The notes under the pieces were generated by a model. That model saw only the letters and a program-made list of their open reading frames with translations. It was not told the origin of the DNA and made no database searches. A stretch of DNA of 64,000 nt. Source: WJJR01 sp964440935 (lineage in GTDB: Bacteria; Zixibacteria; MSB-5A5; WJJR01). Below, piece by piece: positions 52,401 to 59,700 of this stretch. How positions within the stretch are numbered: the stretch's first letter is position 1; the number at the start of each line of letters is the position of its first letter. The stretch lies in assembly GCA_964440935.1 (NCBI GenBank), contig CAYTTY010000004.1, positions 81,936 to 145,935 on the forward strand. Direction: 5' to 3'. The position numbers and the translations under genes were made by a program.

Positions 52401-53677
52401 TCGCCGATTCGGGCAACGGGGCCGGTGGGTTTACGTTTGATCCGAGCTTCACTCAGGAAGGGATTTACGATGTCGGATTTATCGCCACCGATGGCACGCT
52501 GGACGACACGTTAATCGTCCAGATCACCGTCACCGGCGAAAATGCCACGCCGATCGCCGACGCGGGGCCCGACCAGGGACCGGTCGCTGTCGGTGCGGTC
52601 GTCGCGCTGGATGGCACCGGGTCCTCTGATGCCGATGGTGACTCGCTCGGTTATCACTGGACACAGGTGTCGGGACCGAGCGTTGTCTTGTCCGACTCGA
52701 ATGCGGCCCAGCCGTCATTCACGGCAACCGCCGGTGGCACCATCATCATCGAGTTGATTGTTGATGATGCGACGGTCGTCTCTGCAACGGATTCGGTGAC
52801 GGTCACCGTTTCGGCCAAACCGAATGCGATTATCGATCTCAATGCGACTGTGTCGGGCAACAGCATCCAGCTCAACTGGACGGACGTCACAACGGACACA
52901 TCCGGTGCACCGACGACGATTTCCCGCTACGTCATCTATCGCGGAACGCGCGCGTACTTTGACCCCACATCCGCGGACTCGATTGGTAATGTCACCCAAG
53001 GCATCGAGGTCTTTAGCGACAACAACATTGCTGGCGCCAACGTTGTCGGAGACACGGGAACGAATTACTTCTATTGTGTTGAGGCCGTCGACGTGGCCGG
53101 CAGCCGGTCGGAATTGTCGAACCGCGTCGGCGAGTACGATTATCAGATTTACACGACGTCGACGACCGACTTCTCGCTGATCACGATGCCGTTTGCCGGC
53201 ACGGGGATCACCCAAGCCTCGGACCTCATTGAAGCGATTGGCACAGCCAACGTAAACACCGTCAGCCGCTACATCGCGAGTTCGCAGAGCTATGAGTCAC
53301 GGTTTGCTGCGGGATTCGGGACGAACTTCGCTGTTGAGCCGGGCGGTGTCTACCAGGTCAACGCAAAATCACCGACCGTGTTCACGGTGGCGGGACGAGT
53401 TCCGGACTCCGGTACGGTGTCGTATCAGATCGAGACGACCTCTACAACCGATTTTGGCTTCATTTCAATACCGTTTGAATATGAGTTAACGTACACAGCG
53501 GCTCAGGATGTGATTGACGCGATCCCAGGCGTCCTGAACGCTCTCAGCCGCTTTATCCCGTCGTCGCAGAGCTATGAATCACGCTTCTCGGCCGGTTTTG
53601 GCACGAATTTCCCGGTGCGTCCGGGACGGGCGTACCAGACGAATGCGGCCACGTCGGGAGTATTCCCGAATCCCTAG
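37436..53677 (+). CDS. Giant cadherin-like tandem-repeat surface protein (5413 aa)
   Basis: One uninterrupted 16.2-kb gene. ATG 37436 lies five bases after AGGAGG; a GTG two codons earlier is less likely. Signal peptide about 1-36 (HIAVILAAAVMAAVFPMTAR). A beta-sandwich domain (about 40-190) precedes 52 tandem cadherin-like repeats of about 93 aa (192 to about 5030). A PKD-like domain (5033-5125, GTGSSDADGDSLGYHWTQVS), an FN3-like domain (5127-5230) and two C-terminal copies of an 85-residue unit (YQIxTTSTTDF...SRxIxSSQSYESRFxAGFGTNF) follow. There is no sorting domain and no dockerin. The DPDGDS and DNFDGTG motifs suggest calcium binding. Likely an adhesin or surface fibre; the target is unknown. 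Confidence 0.93.
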   Translation: MRAPRARWQVQRLHIAVILAAAVMAAVFPMTARAQLQAETLYVNTSASGQGITSESNSHGAPDGNVAYISGNLANGETWTFDFDATSQSTVSIDSARILVSHYQSGWIEDSLVLEYYDGTSFIPFEEFANIPTSLSTTGPYTAANITSGSQLDGFQVQMRGVLKIGPGRPDGITYYVDAIQLQVFYAGTGNNAPVLTAIGAQSVDEGQNLNIGITGSDADGDSLILSAENVPTNATFTDNFDGTGTFDFTPDFTQAGVYNVTFIVSDGALADTEIVAITVNDVNRAPTLASIGSQSVDENQNLNFGVSGSDADGDSLILSAENVPTNATFTDNFDGTGTFDFTPDFTQAGVYNVTFIVSDGALADTEIVAITVNDVNRAPTLASIGSQSVDEGQNLNIGITGSDADGDSVILSAENVPTNASFTDNFDGTGTFDFTPDFTQAGVYNVTFIASDGALADTEIVAITVNDVNRAPTLASIGSQSVDENQNLNFGVSGSDADGDSLILSAENVPTNASFTDNFDGTGTFDFTPDFTQAGVYNVTFIVSDGALADTEIVAITVNDVNRAPTLASIGSQSVDENQNLNFGVSGSDADGDSLILSAENVPTNASFTDNFDGTGTFDFTPDFTQAGVYNVTFIVSDGALADTEIVAITVNDVNRAPTLASIGAKSVNEGQNLNFMTSASDPDGDSLIWSAENLPANATFADQYDGTGIFNFNPDYTQAGVYNVTFIVSDGALADTETVEITAEDVDQAPVLDPIGDQSVDENQNLNFGISASDADGDSIVLSAENIPANATFTDNFDGTGTFDFNPDFMQAGVYSVRFIATAGGLADTELVGITVNDVNRAPALASIGSQSVDEGQNLNFGTSASDLDGDSLILSAENLPANATYSDNFDGTGTFDFNPDFTQAGVYNVSFIASDGALADTELVAITVNDVNQAPVLASIGSQSVDEGQNLNFGVSASDFDNDSLILSAENIPTNATFTDNFDGTGTFDFNPDFTQAGVYNVTFIASDGALADTELVAITVNDVNQAPVLASIGSKSVDEGQNLNFGVSGSDPDGDSVILSADNIPANATFSDNFDGTGSFDFTPDFSQAGVYNVSFIVSDGALADTEIVAITVNDVNRAPTLANIGSQTIDEGQNLNFGVSGSDPDGDSLIFFAENVPANATFTDNFDGTGTFDFTPDFSQAGVYNVSFIVSDGELADTEIVAITVNNINQAPVLASIGSQTFDEGQNLNFGVSGSDADGDSLILSAENIPTNATFTDNFDGTGTFDFTPDFSQAGVYNVTFIATDGALADTEIVAITVNDVNRAPTLASIGSQSVDEGQNLNFGVSGSDADGDSLILSAENIPTNATFTDNFDGTGTFDFNPDFTQAGVYNVAFIASDGALADTEIVAITVNDVNQAPTLANIGSQTVDEGQNLNFGVSSSDPDGDSLIFSAENVPANATFTDNFDGTGTFDFTPDFSQAGVYNVTFIATDGALADTEIVAITVNDVNQAPVLASIGSKSVDEGQNLNFGVSASDVDNDSLVLTAENVPANATFTDNFDGTGTFDFNPDFTQAGVYNVSFIVSDGELADTEIVAITVNDVNQGPVLAAIGSKTVDEGQNLNFGISASDFDNDSLILSAENVPTNATFTDNFDGTGTFDFSPDFTQAGIYNVTFIVSDGALVDTEIVAITVNDVNVAPELASIGSKTVDEGQTLNFGVSASDLDNDSLILSAENIPVNATFTDNFDGTGTFDFNPDFTQSGVYNVRFIASDGALADTELVEITVNHISQPPTLNAIGSKTVDEGDTLNFGVSGSDPDGDSLILTAEDVPANATFTDNLDGTGTFDFTPDFSQAGVYNVRFIVSDGGLADTELVAITVNDVNRAPTLATIGSQSVDEGQSLNVGVSGSDPDGDSLILSAENVPANATFTDNFDGTGTFDFAPDFSQAGVYNVTFIASDGVLSDTEIVAITVNDVNQAPVLASIGSQTVDEGQNLNFGVSASDVDNDSLVLTAENVPANATFTDNFDGTGTFDFNPDSTQAGVYNVRFIASDGALADTELVEITVTQVNLAPSLAAIGSQTVDEGQDLNFGVSGSDPDGDSLILTAENVPTNATFTDNFDGTGTFDFSPDFSQAGVYNVRFIVSDGALSDTELVEITVNDVNGAPVLASIGSKTVDEGQNLNFGVSASDLDNDSLILIAENVPTNATFTDNFDGTGTFDFNPDFTQSGVYNVHFIVSDGALADTELVAITVNDVSLPPVLDAIGSKSIDEGQNLNFGVSASDPDGDSLILTAEDVPANATFTDNFDGTGTFDFTPDLTQAGVYNVRFIVSDGGLADTELVAITVNDVNRAPTLASIGSQSVDEGSNLSFGVSASDPDGDSLILTAEDVPANATFIDNGDGTATFDFNPDFTQSGVYNVRFIASDGALADSELVQITVNDVPRAPVLSAIGAQSVDEGQNLNVLVTASDPDGDSLILTAEAVPTNATFTDNFDGTGTFDFTPDFTQSGVYNVRFIASDGGLADTELVEITVNHVNRVPVLASIGAKSVLEGENLNFSVSASDPDADSVILSAVNVPTNAAFTDNYDGTGTFDFNPSFVQSGTYDVTFIASDGVLADSEVVTITVDEAGNQLPILDPIGDQSVTEGETLLFRVHATDPEDAPLTLLTSVLPSNATFVDSGNGAGSFEFAPSFTQSDTFFITFIAEDPLGDRDDELVEIRVFEAGNQSPVLDPIGPQAVAEGDHLEFRVFATDPDGTTPSLSAANLPANAAFVDSANGAGGFTFDPSFGQEGVYNVLFIAADTSLADTISVEITVGDVNLAPELATIGSQTVDEGQNLNFNVTASDSDGDSLIFTAENVPTNATFTDNFDGTGTFDFNPDHFQSGVYNVRFIVSDGALADTELVDITVNDVNRAPALASIGSQTVDEGQNLNVGVSGSDPDGDSLIFSAEDIPANATFTDNFDGTGTFDFNPDFTQAGVYNVRFIVSDGALADTELVAVTVNDVNRAPTLAAIGSQSVNEGDTLTFGVSGSDPDGDSLILSALDVPANATFTDNFDGTGTFDFTPTFDQTGNYNVTFIVSDGVSADSEVVTITVGDVNRPPALATIGDQSVDENQNLNVGVSASDPDADSLILSAENLPANATFTDNFDGTGTFDFTPDFTQAGVYNVRFIASDGALADTELVEVTVNNVDRAPVLSAIGAQTVDEGQNLNVAISASDPDNDSLVLSAENLPTNATFTDNFDGTGTFDFTPDFTQAGVYTVRFIVTDGELADTELVDVTVSDVNQAPVLDPIDNQVVDEGQNLNFGVTASDFDGDSLILSAENLPANATFTDNFDGTGTFDFNPDFLQSGNYTVRFIGSDGALADTELVSITVNEAGNQRPVLASIGDQSVTEGQNLNFGVSATDEDLDSLILSAVNLPANATFTDNFDGTGTFDFNPNFVQAGVYNVTFVASDGSLADSEIVAITVNEAGNQSPEIDSTGSQLVEEGQNLNFNVSATDPDLDSLILSAEDLPVNATFTDNFDGTGTFDFNPDFTQSGVYNIRFIASDGSLTDTLIVEVTVNESGNQRPVLDAISDQSVDEGQNLSLAVSASDADLDSLILTAENVPANATFTDNFDGTGLFDFNPDYFQAGVYNVRFIVSDGALADTELVAITVNDVNRAPVLDAIGSQTVDEGQTLNLSISASDSDLDSLILSAENVPINATFTDNFDGTGAFSFSPDFTQSGLYNVRFIVTDGAIADTELVEITVNHVNRLPDLASIPNQSVDEGQNLNFGVSASDPDGDSLILTAVSLPVNATFTDNFDGTGTFDFNPDFDQAGIYDVDIIASDGALADTETVQITVSETNRVPDLASIPNQTVDEGQNLNIVVSATDPDNDSLILSAFNLPANAAFTDNFDGSGALDFSPDFTQSGVYNVSVVASDGALADTEQVQITVNHVNLAPVLDPIGSQSVEESSNLNVTVTSSDFDNDSLILSAENVPTNATFTDNFDGTGTFDFTPDFTQSGIYNVRFIVSDGALADTELVSITVTEAGNQRPVIDPIASQTVLEGDTLSFTATASDADGDSLILSAINLPANASFSDNFDGTGSFTFTPNFVQAGVYNISIIANDGGLADTENVEITVNEAGNQSPVFDPIADQVVDEGQNLNFGVSATDPDLDSLILSARNLPTNATFTDNFDGTGTFNFNPNFTQAGVYLITLIASDGAVADSEQVQITVNEAGNQAPAWSAILDQSVNEGQNLGFVVSASDPEGDSIILTAENVPTNATFTDDGDGSGFFNFDPDFTQAGIYSVRFIASDGALADTENVQITVNDVNRAPVVDPIADQSVDEGQNLNVGVTSSDPDGDSLMLSAFGLPVNATFTDNFNNTGTIDFNPDFDQAGVYNVSVVASDGVLADTESVQITVNHVNRAPVLDPISDQTVDEGQNLNVGVTSSDPDGDSLTLSAENLPVNATFTDNSDGTGTFDFNPDFTQAGVYSVDVIVSDGALADTQSFQITVNHVNLAPTLASLSDQSVNEGENLNFVVNSSDPDNDSLILTAENVPANATFTDNGDGTGLFDFTPDFDQTGNYTVRFIVSDGALADSQDVLITVGDVNRAPVVDAIPNQSVDEGQNLNFVATSSDPDGDSLILSALNVPTNATFTDNFDGTGTIDFNPDFDQSGVYNISIIASDGVLADTEAVQITVNHVNRVPDLAAIANQTVDEGQNLNFGVTATDPDNDSLILTAVSLPANATFTDNFNGTGTFDFNPDFDQAGVYNVDIVASDGALADTETVQITVNETNRVPDLAAIPNQTVDEGQNLNVVISALDPDGDSLILSAINLPTNATFTDNFDGTGALDFNPDFDQSGVYTVDVIASDGALADTESVQITVNHVNRVPDLASIPPQSVDEGLDLSFGVSATDPDGDTLSLSAINIPANASFTDNGGGNGTFDFSPDFTQSGIYTVQIIANDGALADTESVTITVNEANAPPVFDSVGAQSVAEGDHLEFRVFASDVDGTTPTLSAFNVPTNAAFADSGNGAGGFTFDPSFTQEGIYDVGFIATDGTLDDTLIVQITVTGENATPIADAGPDQGPVAVGAVVALDGTGSSDADGDSLGYHWTQVSGPSVVLSDSNAAQPSFTATAGGTIIIELIVDDATVVSATDSVTVTVSAKPNAIIDLNATVSGNSIQLNWTDVTTDTSGAPTTISRYVIYRGTRAYFDPTSADSIGNVTQGIEVFSDNNIAGANVVGDTGTNYFYCVEAVDVAGSRSELSNRVGEYDYQIYTTSTTDFSLITMPFAGTGITQASDLIEAIGTANVNTVSRYIASSQSYESRFAAGFGTNFAVEPGGVYQVNAKSPTVFTVAGRVPDSGTVSYQIETTSTTDFGFISIPFEYELTYTAAQDVIDAIPGVLNALSRFIPSSQSYESRFSAGFGTNFPVRPGRAYQTNAATSGVFPNP
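38009..52529 (+). repeat. 52-unit tandem repeat array (about 279 bp per unit) within the giant gene
   Basis: Period 279 bp, checked over the first units (the TCGCGTCC motif at 38301, 38580 and 38859). The unit consensus starts NxAPxLxxIGxQSVDEGQNL and contains SAENxPxNATFTDNFDG, then a TFDFxPDFTQAGVYNV strand and SDGALADTE. Units 1-5 are nearly identical in DNA and alternate A-B-A-B-B (A: DEGQNLNIGITG, B: DENQNLNFGVSG). Similarity falls towards the C-terminus. Units 27, 28 and 52 are a different subtype (EGDHLEFRVFA in 28 and 52). Many units keep an extra residue as an AGNQ linker. Confidence 0.95.
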
Positions 53678-53727
53678 GATTCGGCCGATAGACTAGAGAA
53701 TAGACGCCTTTTAAGGAGGAGTTGCCC

Positions 53728-56700
53728 GTGAAAGCGCCGATGCCCAAGACACCCTTTAGCCGGAGCCGTTGCACCCGGTATGTCGTGCGGGCTTTCGCCG
53801 TGCTGGTGTTCGGTCTGATACCGTCGCTGGCGCATGCGCAAGGAAGCATCTATGGTGTGGTGCAGAACTCCGATTTGTCGAATCCCGACACGCTGGACCT
53901 CTACTGGGTCGGTTTTCTCGACAACACGGATGAGGAGATTCGCATCAAGACCAACACCGGTGCCGGTTACGATGGGACGAACTGGTTCGACGACTTTCAG
54001 AACTACACCACCGAGGTCGCCGGTAACCCGTACGATTTCTTGTTTGTAAACGTCGCCAACGGCGAGGGTTTCCATCTCGAAAAGACGATTCCGTCGAATT
54101 CGTTCCAGCAGGAGGACGTTCTGCTGGCGGCCGCAACCGTCCCGGCGCGTCCGACCGGGTTGACGACTGCTGTTCCGTCGACCTCCCGCATCAACGTCTC
54201 CTGGAATTACCAGTCGGGTGTGACCTATCACGTCTACCGTCGTGCCACCGCTAACAACGGCGTGTTTAAACGGCTCGATGATCCGACGGGCAGCTTGTCG
54301 AATGCGGGGGTACCTGATTCGTTCTTCGTCGATGCCACATCCGACGGTGCGACGGATTACACCTACATCATCATTGGCGAGGATGCTTCCGGCAATTGGT
54401 CGGCGCACTCCGTCGAGGTGTCTGCCGACGCCGCTACGCCGACCGCGCCGACTGTCACCTCGGTCGATCCGGATTCGGGATCGGCCACCGGCAATCCGCT
54501 CGTGACGGTGTATGGCACCAATCTCGATGACGCCGGTGCAAGTGTGACGTTTGGCGGAAATCCGGCGACCAATGTGACCGTCGTCAGTCCGTTTGAGCTG
54601 ACCTGTAACGTTCCGGATGGCTCTCCGGGGTTGGTCGACGTGGTCGTCACGAATACCGAGAGCGGATTATCCTCATCGGCGTTGACCAATGGATTCGAGT
54701 ATCTGGGTAATGCCGCACCGGAGTTAGTGGCTACTGCCGATCAGTCGGTCGATGAAGGGCAGAATCTGAATTTCGGCATCTCGGCGTCAGACGTCGACGG
54801 CGACAGCATTATCCTGAGCGCTGAAAATGTCCCGGCCAATGGGACATTCACCGACAACTTCGACGGCACCGGGACGTTTGATTTTAATCCCGATTTCACG
54901 CAGGCCGGTATCTATAATGTCCGCTTCATCGCTACAGATGGCACTGCTTCCGATACGGACGAGGTTCAGATCACAGTCAATGACGTGAATCTGGCGCCGG
55001 CGTGGTCGGCGATCTCTGATCAGAGTGTCGACGAAGGCGCGAATCTGAACGTTGGCGTATCGGCCAGTGATCCTGACGGTGACAGTTTGATTTTGTCGGC
55101 CGAGAATTTGCCGGCCAATGCCACTTTTGTTGACAATTTTGACGGCACCGGCACATTCGATTTCAATCCCGATTTCACTCAAGCCGGTGTCTACGTGGTC
55201 GATTTCATCGTCACTGATGGTGTCCTTGCCGATACGGCGCAGATGACCATCACCGTGAATGATATCAATCGTGTACCGGTCTGGACGGCAGTGGGTGCGC
55301 AGAGTGTCGATGAAGGGGCCAACCTGAATGTCGGCGTCGATGCGAGCGATCCCGATGGCGACAGCTTAATCCTGTCGGCGGAGAACCTCCCTGCCAACGC
55401 CACGTTCACGGACAACTTCGACGGTACAGGGACGCTGGACTTTAATCCCGATTTCACGCAGGCGGGGGTCTATAATGTTCGCTTGATTGCCTCCGATGGC
55501 GCTCTTGCCGACACCGAACTTGTCGAGATCACCGTCAATGACGTCAATCGCACGCCCACGCTGGCGGCGATCGGATCACAAAATGTTGATGAGGGACAGA
55601 ATCTGAACTTCGTTGCCTCAGGCAGCGACCCGGATAACGACAGTCTCATCTTCAGCGCATTGAATGTTCCAACGAATGCGACATTTACGGACAACTTCGA
55701 CGGCACCGCCACGTTTGACTTCAATCCTGATTTCGATCAGGCAGGTGTATACAACGTCACCGTGATCGTTTCAGACGGTGTGCTGGCCGACAGCGAGGCG
55801 GTCGAGATTACCGTTAACGATGTCAACCAGGCACCAGTGTTGGCGTCGATCGGTTCTCAGAGCGTGACCGAAGGGACTAATCTGAACTTCGGCGTGAGCG
55901 CAAGTGACTTTGACCTCGACAGTATCGTCCTCTCCGCTGAGAATGTGCCGGCCAACGCTACATTCATCGATAACTTCGACGGCACTGGTACGTTTGATTT
56001 CAATCCGGACTTCACGCAAGCGGGCGTTTACAACGTGACGTTCATTGCCTCTGATGGGGCATTGGCGGATACGGAGCTCGTTGAGATCACGGTCAATGAT
56101 GCTGGCAATCAGGCACCGGTGCTGGCCTCGATCGGTTCGAAGTCGGTCACCGAAGATCAAAATCTGAACTTCGGCATTTCAGCCTCCGACGAGGATCTTG
56201 ATAGTTTGATTCTGAGCGCGGAGAATGTCCCGGTGAACGCGACGTTCACCGACAACTTCGACGGCACCGGGACGTTTGATTTCAATCCCGACTTCACGCA
56301 GGCGGGCGTTTACAATGTCACGTTTATCGCGTCCGACGGTGCGTTGGCGGATACCGAGATCGTTGAGATCACGGTCAATGATGCCGGCAATCAGGCGCCG
56401 GTGTTGGCGTCGATTGGTGCGCAGTCGGTGAGCGAAGGGAACAACCTGAACTTTGGCGTATCGGCGACCGATGATGATCTCGACAGCCTTATTCTGAGCG
56501 CGGAAAATGTCCCGGCCAACGCGACGTTCACCGACAACTTCGACGGCACCGGGACATTTGATTTCAATCCGGACTTCACGCAGGCGGGCGTCTATAACGT
56601 CACCTTTATTGTCTCTGATGGAGCGTTGGCCGATACGGAGATTGTTGAGATCACGGTCAATGACGCCGGCAACCAGGCACCGGTGTTGGCGTCGATTGGT

Positions 56701-59700
56701 GCGCAGTCGGTGAGCGAAGGGAACAACCTGAACTTCAGTGTATCAGCGACCGATGATGATCTCGACAGCCTTATTCTGAGCGCGGAAAATATCCCGACGA
56801 ATGCGACGTTCACCGACAACTTTGATGGTACGGGGACGTTTGATTTCACTCCCGACTTCACGCAAGCGGGCGTCTACAACGTGACGTTCATTGCCTCTGA
56901 TGGAGCGCTGGCGGATACGGAAATTGTTGAGATTACCGTCAATGATGCGGGCAACCAGGCACCGGTACTGGCCTCGATCGGTTCGAAGTCGGTCACCGAA
57001 GATCAAAATCTGAACTTTGGCATTTCAGCCTCCGACGAGGATCTTGATAGTCTGATTCTGAGCGCGGAGAATGTCCCGGTGAACGCGACGTTCACCGATA
57101 ACTTCGATGGCACCGGGACATTTGATTTCAATCCGGACTTCACGCAGGCAGGTGTTTACAACGTGACGTTCATTGCCTCTGATGGGGCACTGGCGGATAC
57201 GGAAATTGTTGAGATCACGGTCAACGACGCAGGCAATCAGGCGCCGGTTCTCGCATCGATTGGTTCACAGTCGGTGGACGAGAATCAGAATCTGAACTTC
57301 GGCATCAGCGCCAGTGACGTCGATCTCGACAGCTTGATTCTGAGTGCCGAGAATGTGCCGGCCAACGCCACGTTCACAGACAACTTCGATGGCACCGGTA
57401 CGTTCGACTTCAATCCCGACTTCACGCAGGCGGGAATCTATAACGTTACCTTTATCGCATCTGATGGATCACTGGCAGACACGGAGATTGTGGCAATTAC
57501 GGTTAATGATGTCAATCGTTCTCCGTCACTGGCCACGATCGATGACCAGACTGTGGACGAGGGTCAGAACCTCAACGTCGGTGTTTCGGCCTCCGACCCC
57601 GATCTCGACAGTTTGATTCTGAGTGCCGAGAATCTGCCGGCGAATGCCACGTTCACCGACAACTTCGACGGCACCGGGACGTTCGACTTTAATCCCGACT
57701 ACACGCAGTCCGGTGTATACACAGTCGACATCATAGTGACCGACGGTGCCCTGGCTGACACCCAGAGCTTCTCGATTACCGTCAACCACGTCAATCTCGC
57801 TCCGGAGTTGGCGGCGATTGGGTCGAAGACCGTAACCGAAGGTCAGAATCTCAACTTCGGCGTGTCGGGCTCGGACTTCGATAACGACAGCCTGATTTTG
57901 TCCGCGGAGAACGTTCCGGTCAGGGCGACATTTACCGACAACTTTGACGGCACCGGTACATTTGACTTCAATCCCGACTTCACGCAAGCCGGTGTTTACG
58001 ACGTGACGTTCATCGTCTCGGATGGGGCTTTGGCGGATACCGAAGTCGTATCGATTACCGTGGAATCAGCCGGGAACCAGCCACCGGTGCTGGATCCAAT
58101 TGGTTCGAAGACAACAGTTGAGGGTGAAGTCCTCAGCTTCTCGGTGTCGGCAACCGATGCCGATAGCACGATCCCCAGTCTCTTCGCCAGCGCTGTACCA
58201 CCGAATGCAACCTTCGCAGATAGTGGTGACGGCACCGGCGGTTTTGTCTTTTCGCCGACATTCAATCAAGCAGGTACATACAATGTGATCTTCTATGCCA
58301 GCGACGGCATTGTGGCCGATACCGAGATTGTGGAAATCACCGTATTGGAGGCCGGTAATCAGAAGCCGGTGCTCGATTCAATTGGTCCGCAGACGGTTGA
58401 TGAGGGCCAAACGCTCGAACTCAACATCACAGCGACCGACCCGGAAGGGGATAACATCGCTCTTTCGGCCCGTAACATGCCGCCCAATGCAACCTTTGCC
58501 GACAGCGGGAACGGTAGCGGTGTGTTCACGTTCAATCCGGATTTCAGTCAGGCCGCGACGTACAGTGTTCGCTTTATTGCCTCCGACGGTGCATTGGCCG
58601 ATACACAAAACGTCGAGATTACGGTCAACCATGTGAACCTGGCGCCCGAGATCGCCGATCCGGGACCGCAATCGGTTGACGAAGGCCAAAACCTGAATCT
58701 GCTGGTGACGGCATCCGACTTCGACAATGACAGTCTGATCATGAGTGCGGAGAACGTGCCCTTCAACGCCACGTTTACCGACAACTTCGACGGCACCGGA
58801 ACGTTTGATTTCAATCCGTCATTCCAGCAATCCGGTTTGTATACAGTGAGGTTTATTTCCTCCGACGGGGCACTGACGGACACGGTGCTGGTCGATATCA
58901 CCGTCAATCACGTCAATCTGCCGCCGATTCTCAACTCAATCGGATCGCAGACGGTTGACGAAGGACAGACGCTCAATCTCGCCATCTCGGGTGGTGACCC
59001 GGATGAAGACAGTGTGTTCTTCACGACGGTCGACATGCCGGCCAATGCCAGTTTGACTGACAATGGTGACGGGACGGCGGACTTCGTGTTCAGTCCTGAC
59101 TTCACACAGGCGGGTGTGTACGACATTACATTTATCATCTCCGACGGAGCGCTTGCCGACAGCGAGATCGTTGCGATCACAGTCAACGAAAGCGGCAACC
59201 AGGCGCCGGTTCTCGATACCGTCGCTGCGCAGACCGTTGCCGAAGGTCAGAATCTGACGGTCAACCTGACCGCGACCGACTCCGATCAGGACAGTCTGAT
59301 CTTATCAGCAGAGGGCCTGCCGACGAATGCGTCGTTCACGGACAACTTCGACGGCACCGGTGTTCTCAGTTTTGATCCTGACTTCACGCAGGCCGGCGCT
59401 TATAACGTGACGGTCATTGCCAGTGATGGCGCACTCGCTGACACCGAATTTGTCGACATCACCGTCACGGAGGCGGGTAACCAGCGGCCGGTTGTCGACT
59501 CGGTGCCACCACAGATCGTTGACGAAGGCACAAATCTCAATGTGGTCGTCTCCGCCAGCGATCCCGATCTTGACAGTCTCATTCTGAGCGCGGACAACCT
59601 GCCGGCGAATGCAACGTTCAGCGATAACTTCGACGGCACCGGCACTCTCGACTTCAATCCGGACTTCACGCAGGCCGGCGTCTACTACGTCGATATCATC

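Noticed and set aside
38009..52529. CRISPR array as an explanation for the regular repeats
   Set aside because: Units are about 279 bp, lie in one reading frame and lack short direct repeats with unique spacers; no cas genes are present.
39325..52899. Dozens of minus-strand frames of about 84-88 codons with near-identical products across the giant gene
   Set aside because: They recur once per 279-bp unit and are the reverse reading of the repeat; no start signals or independent conservation.
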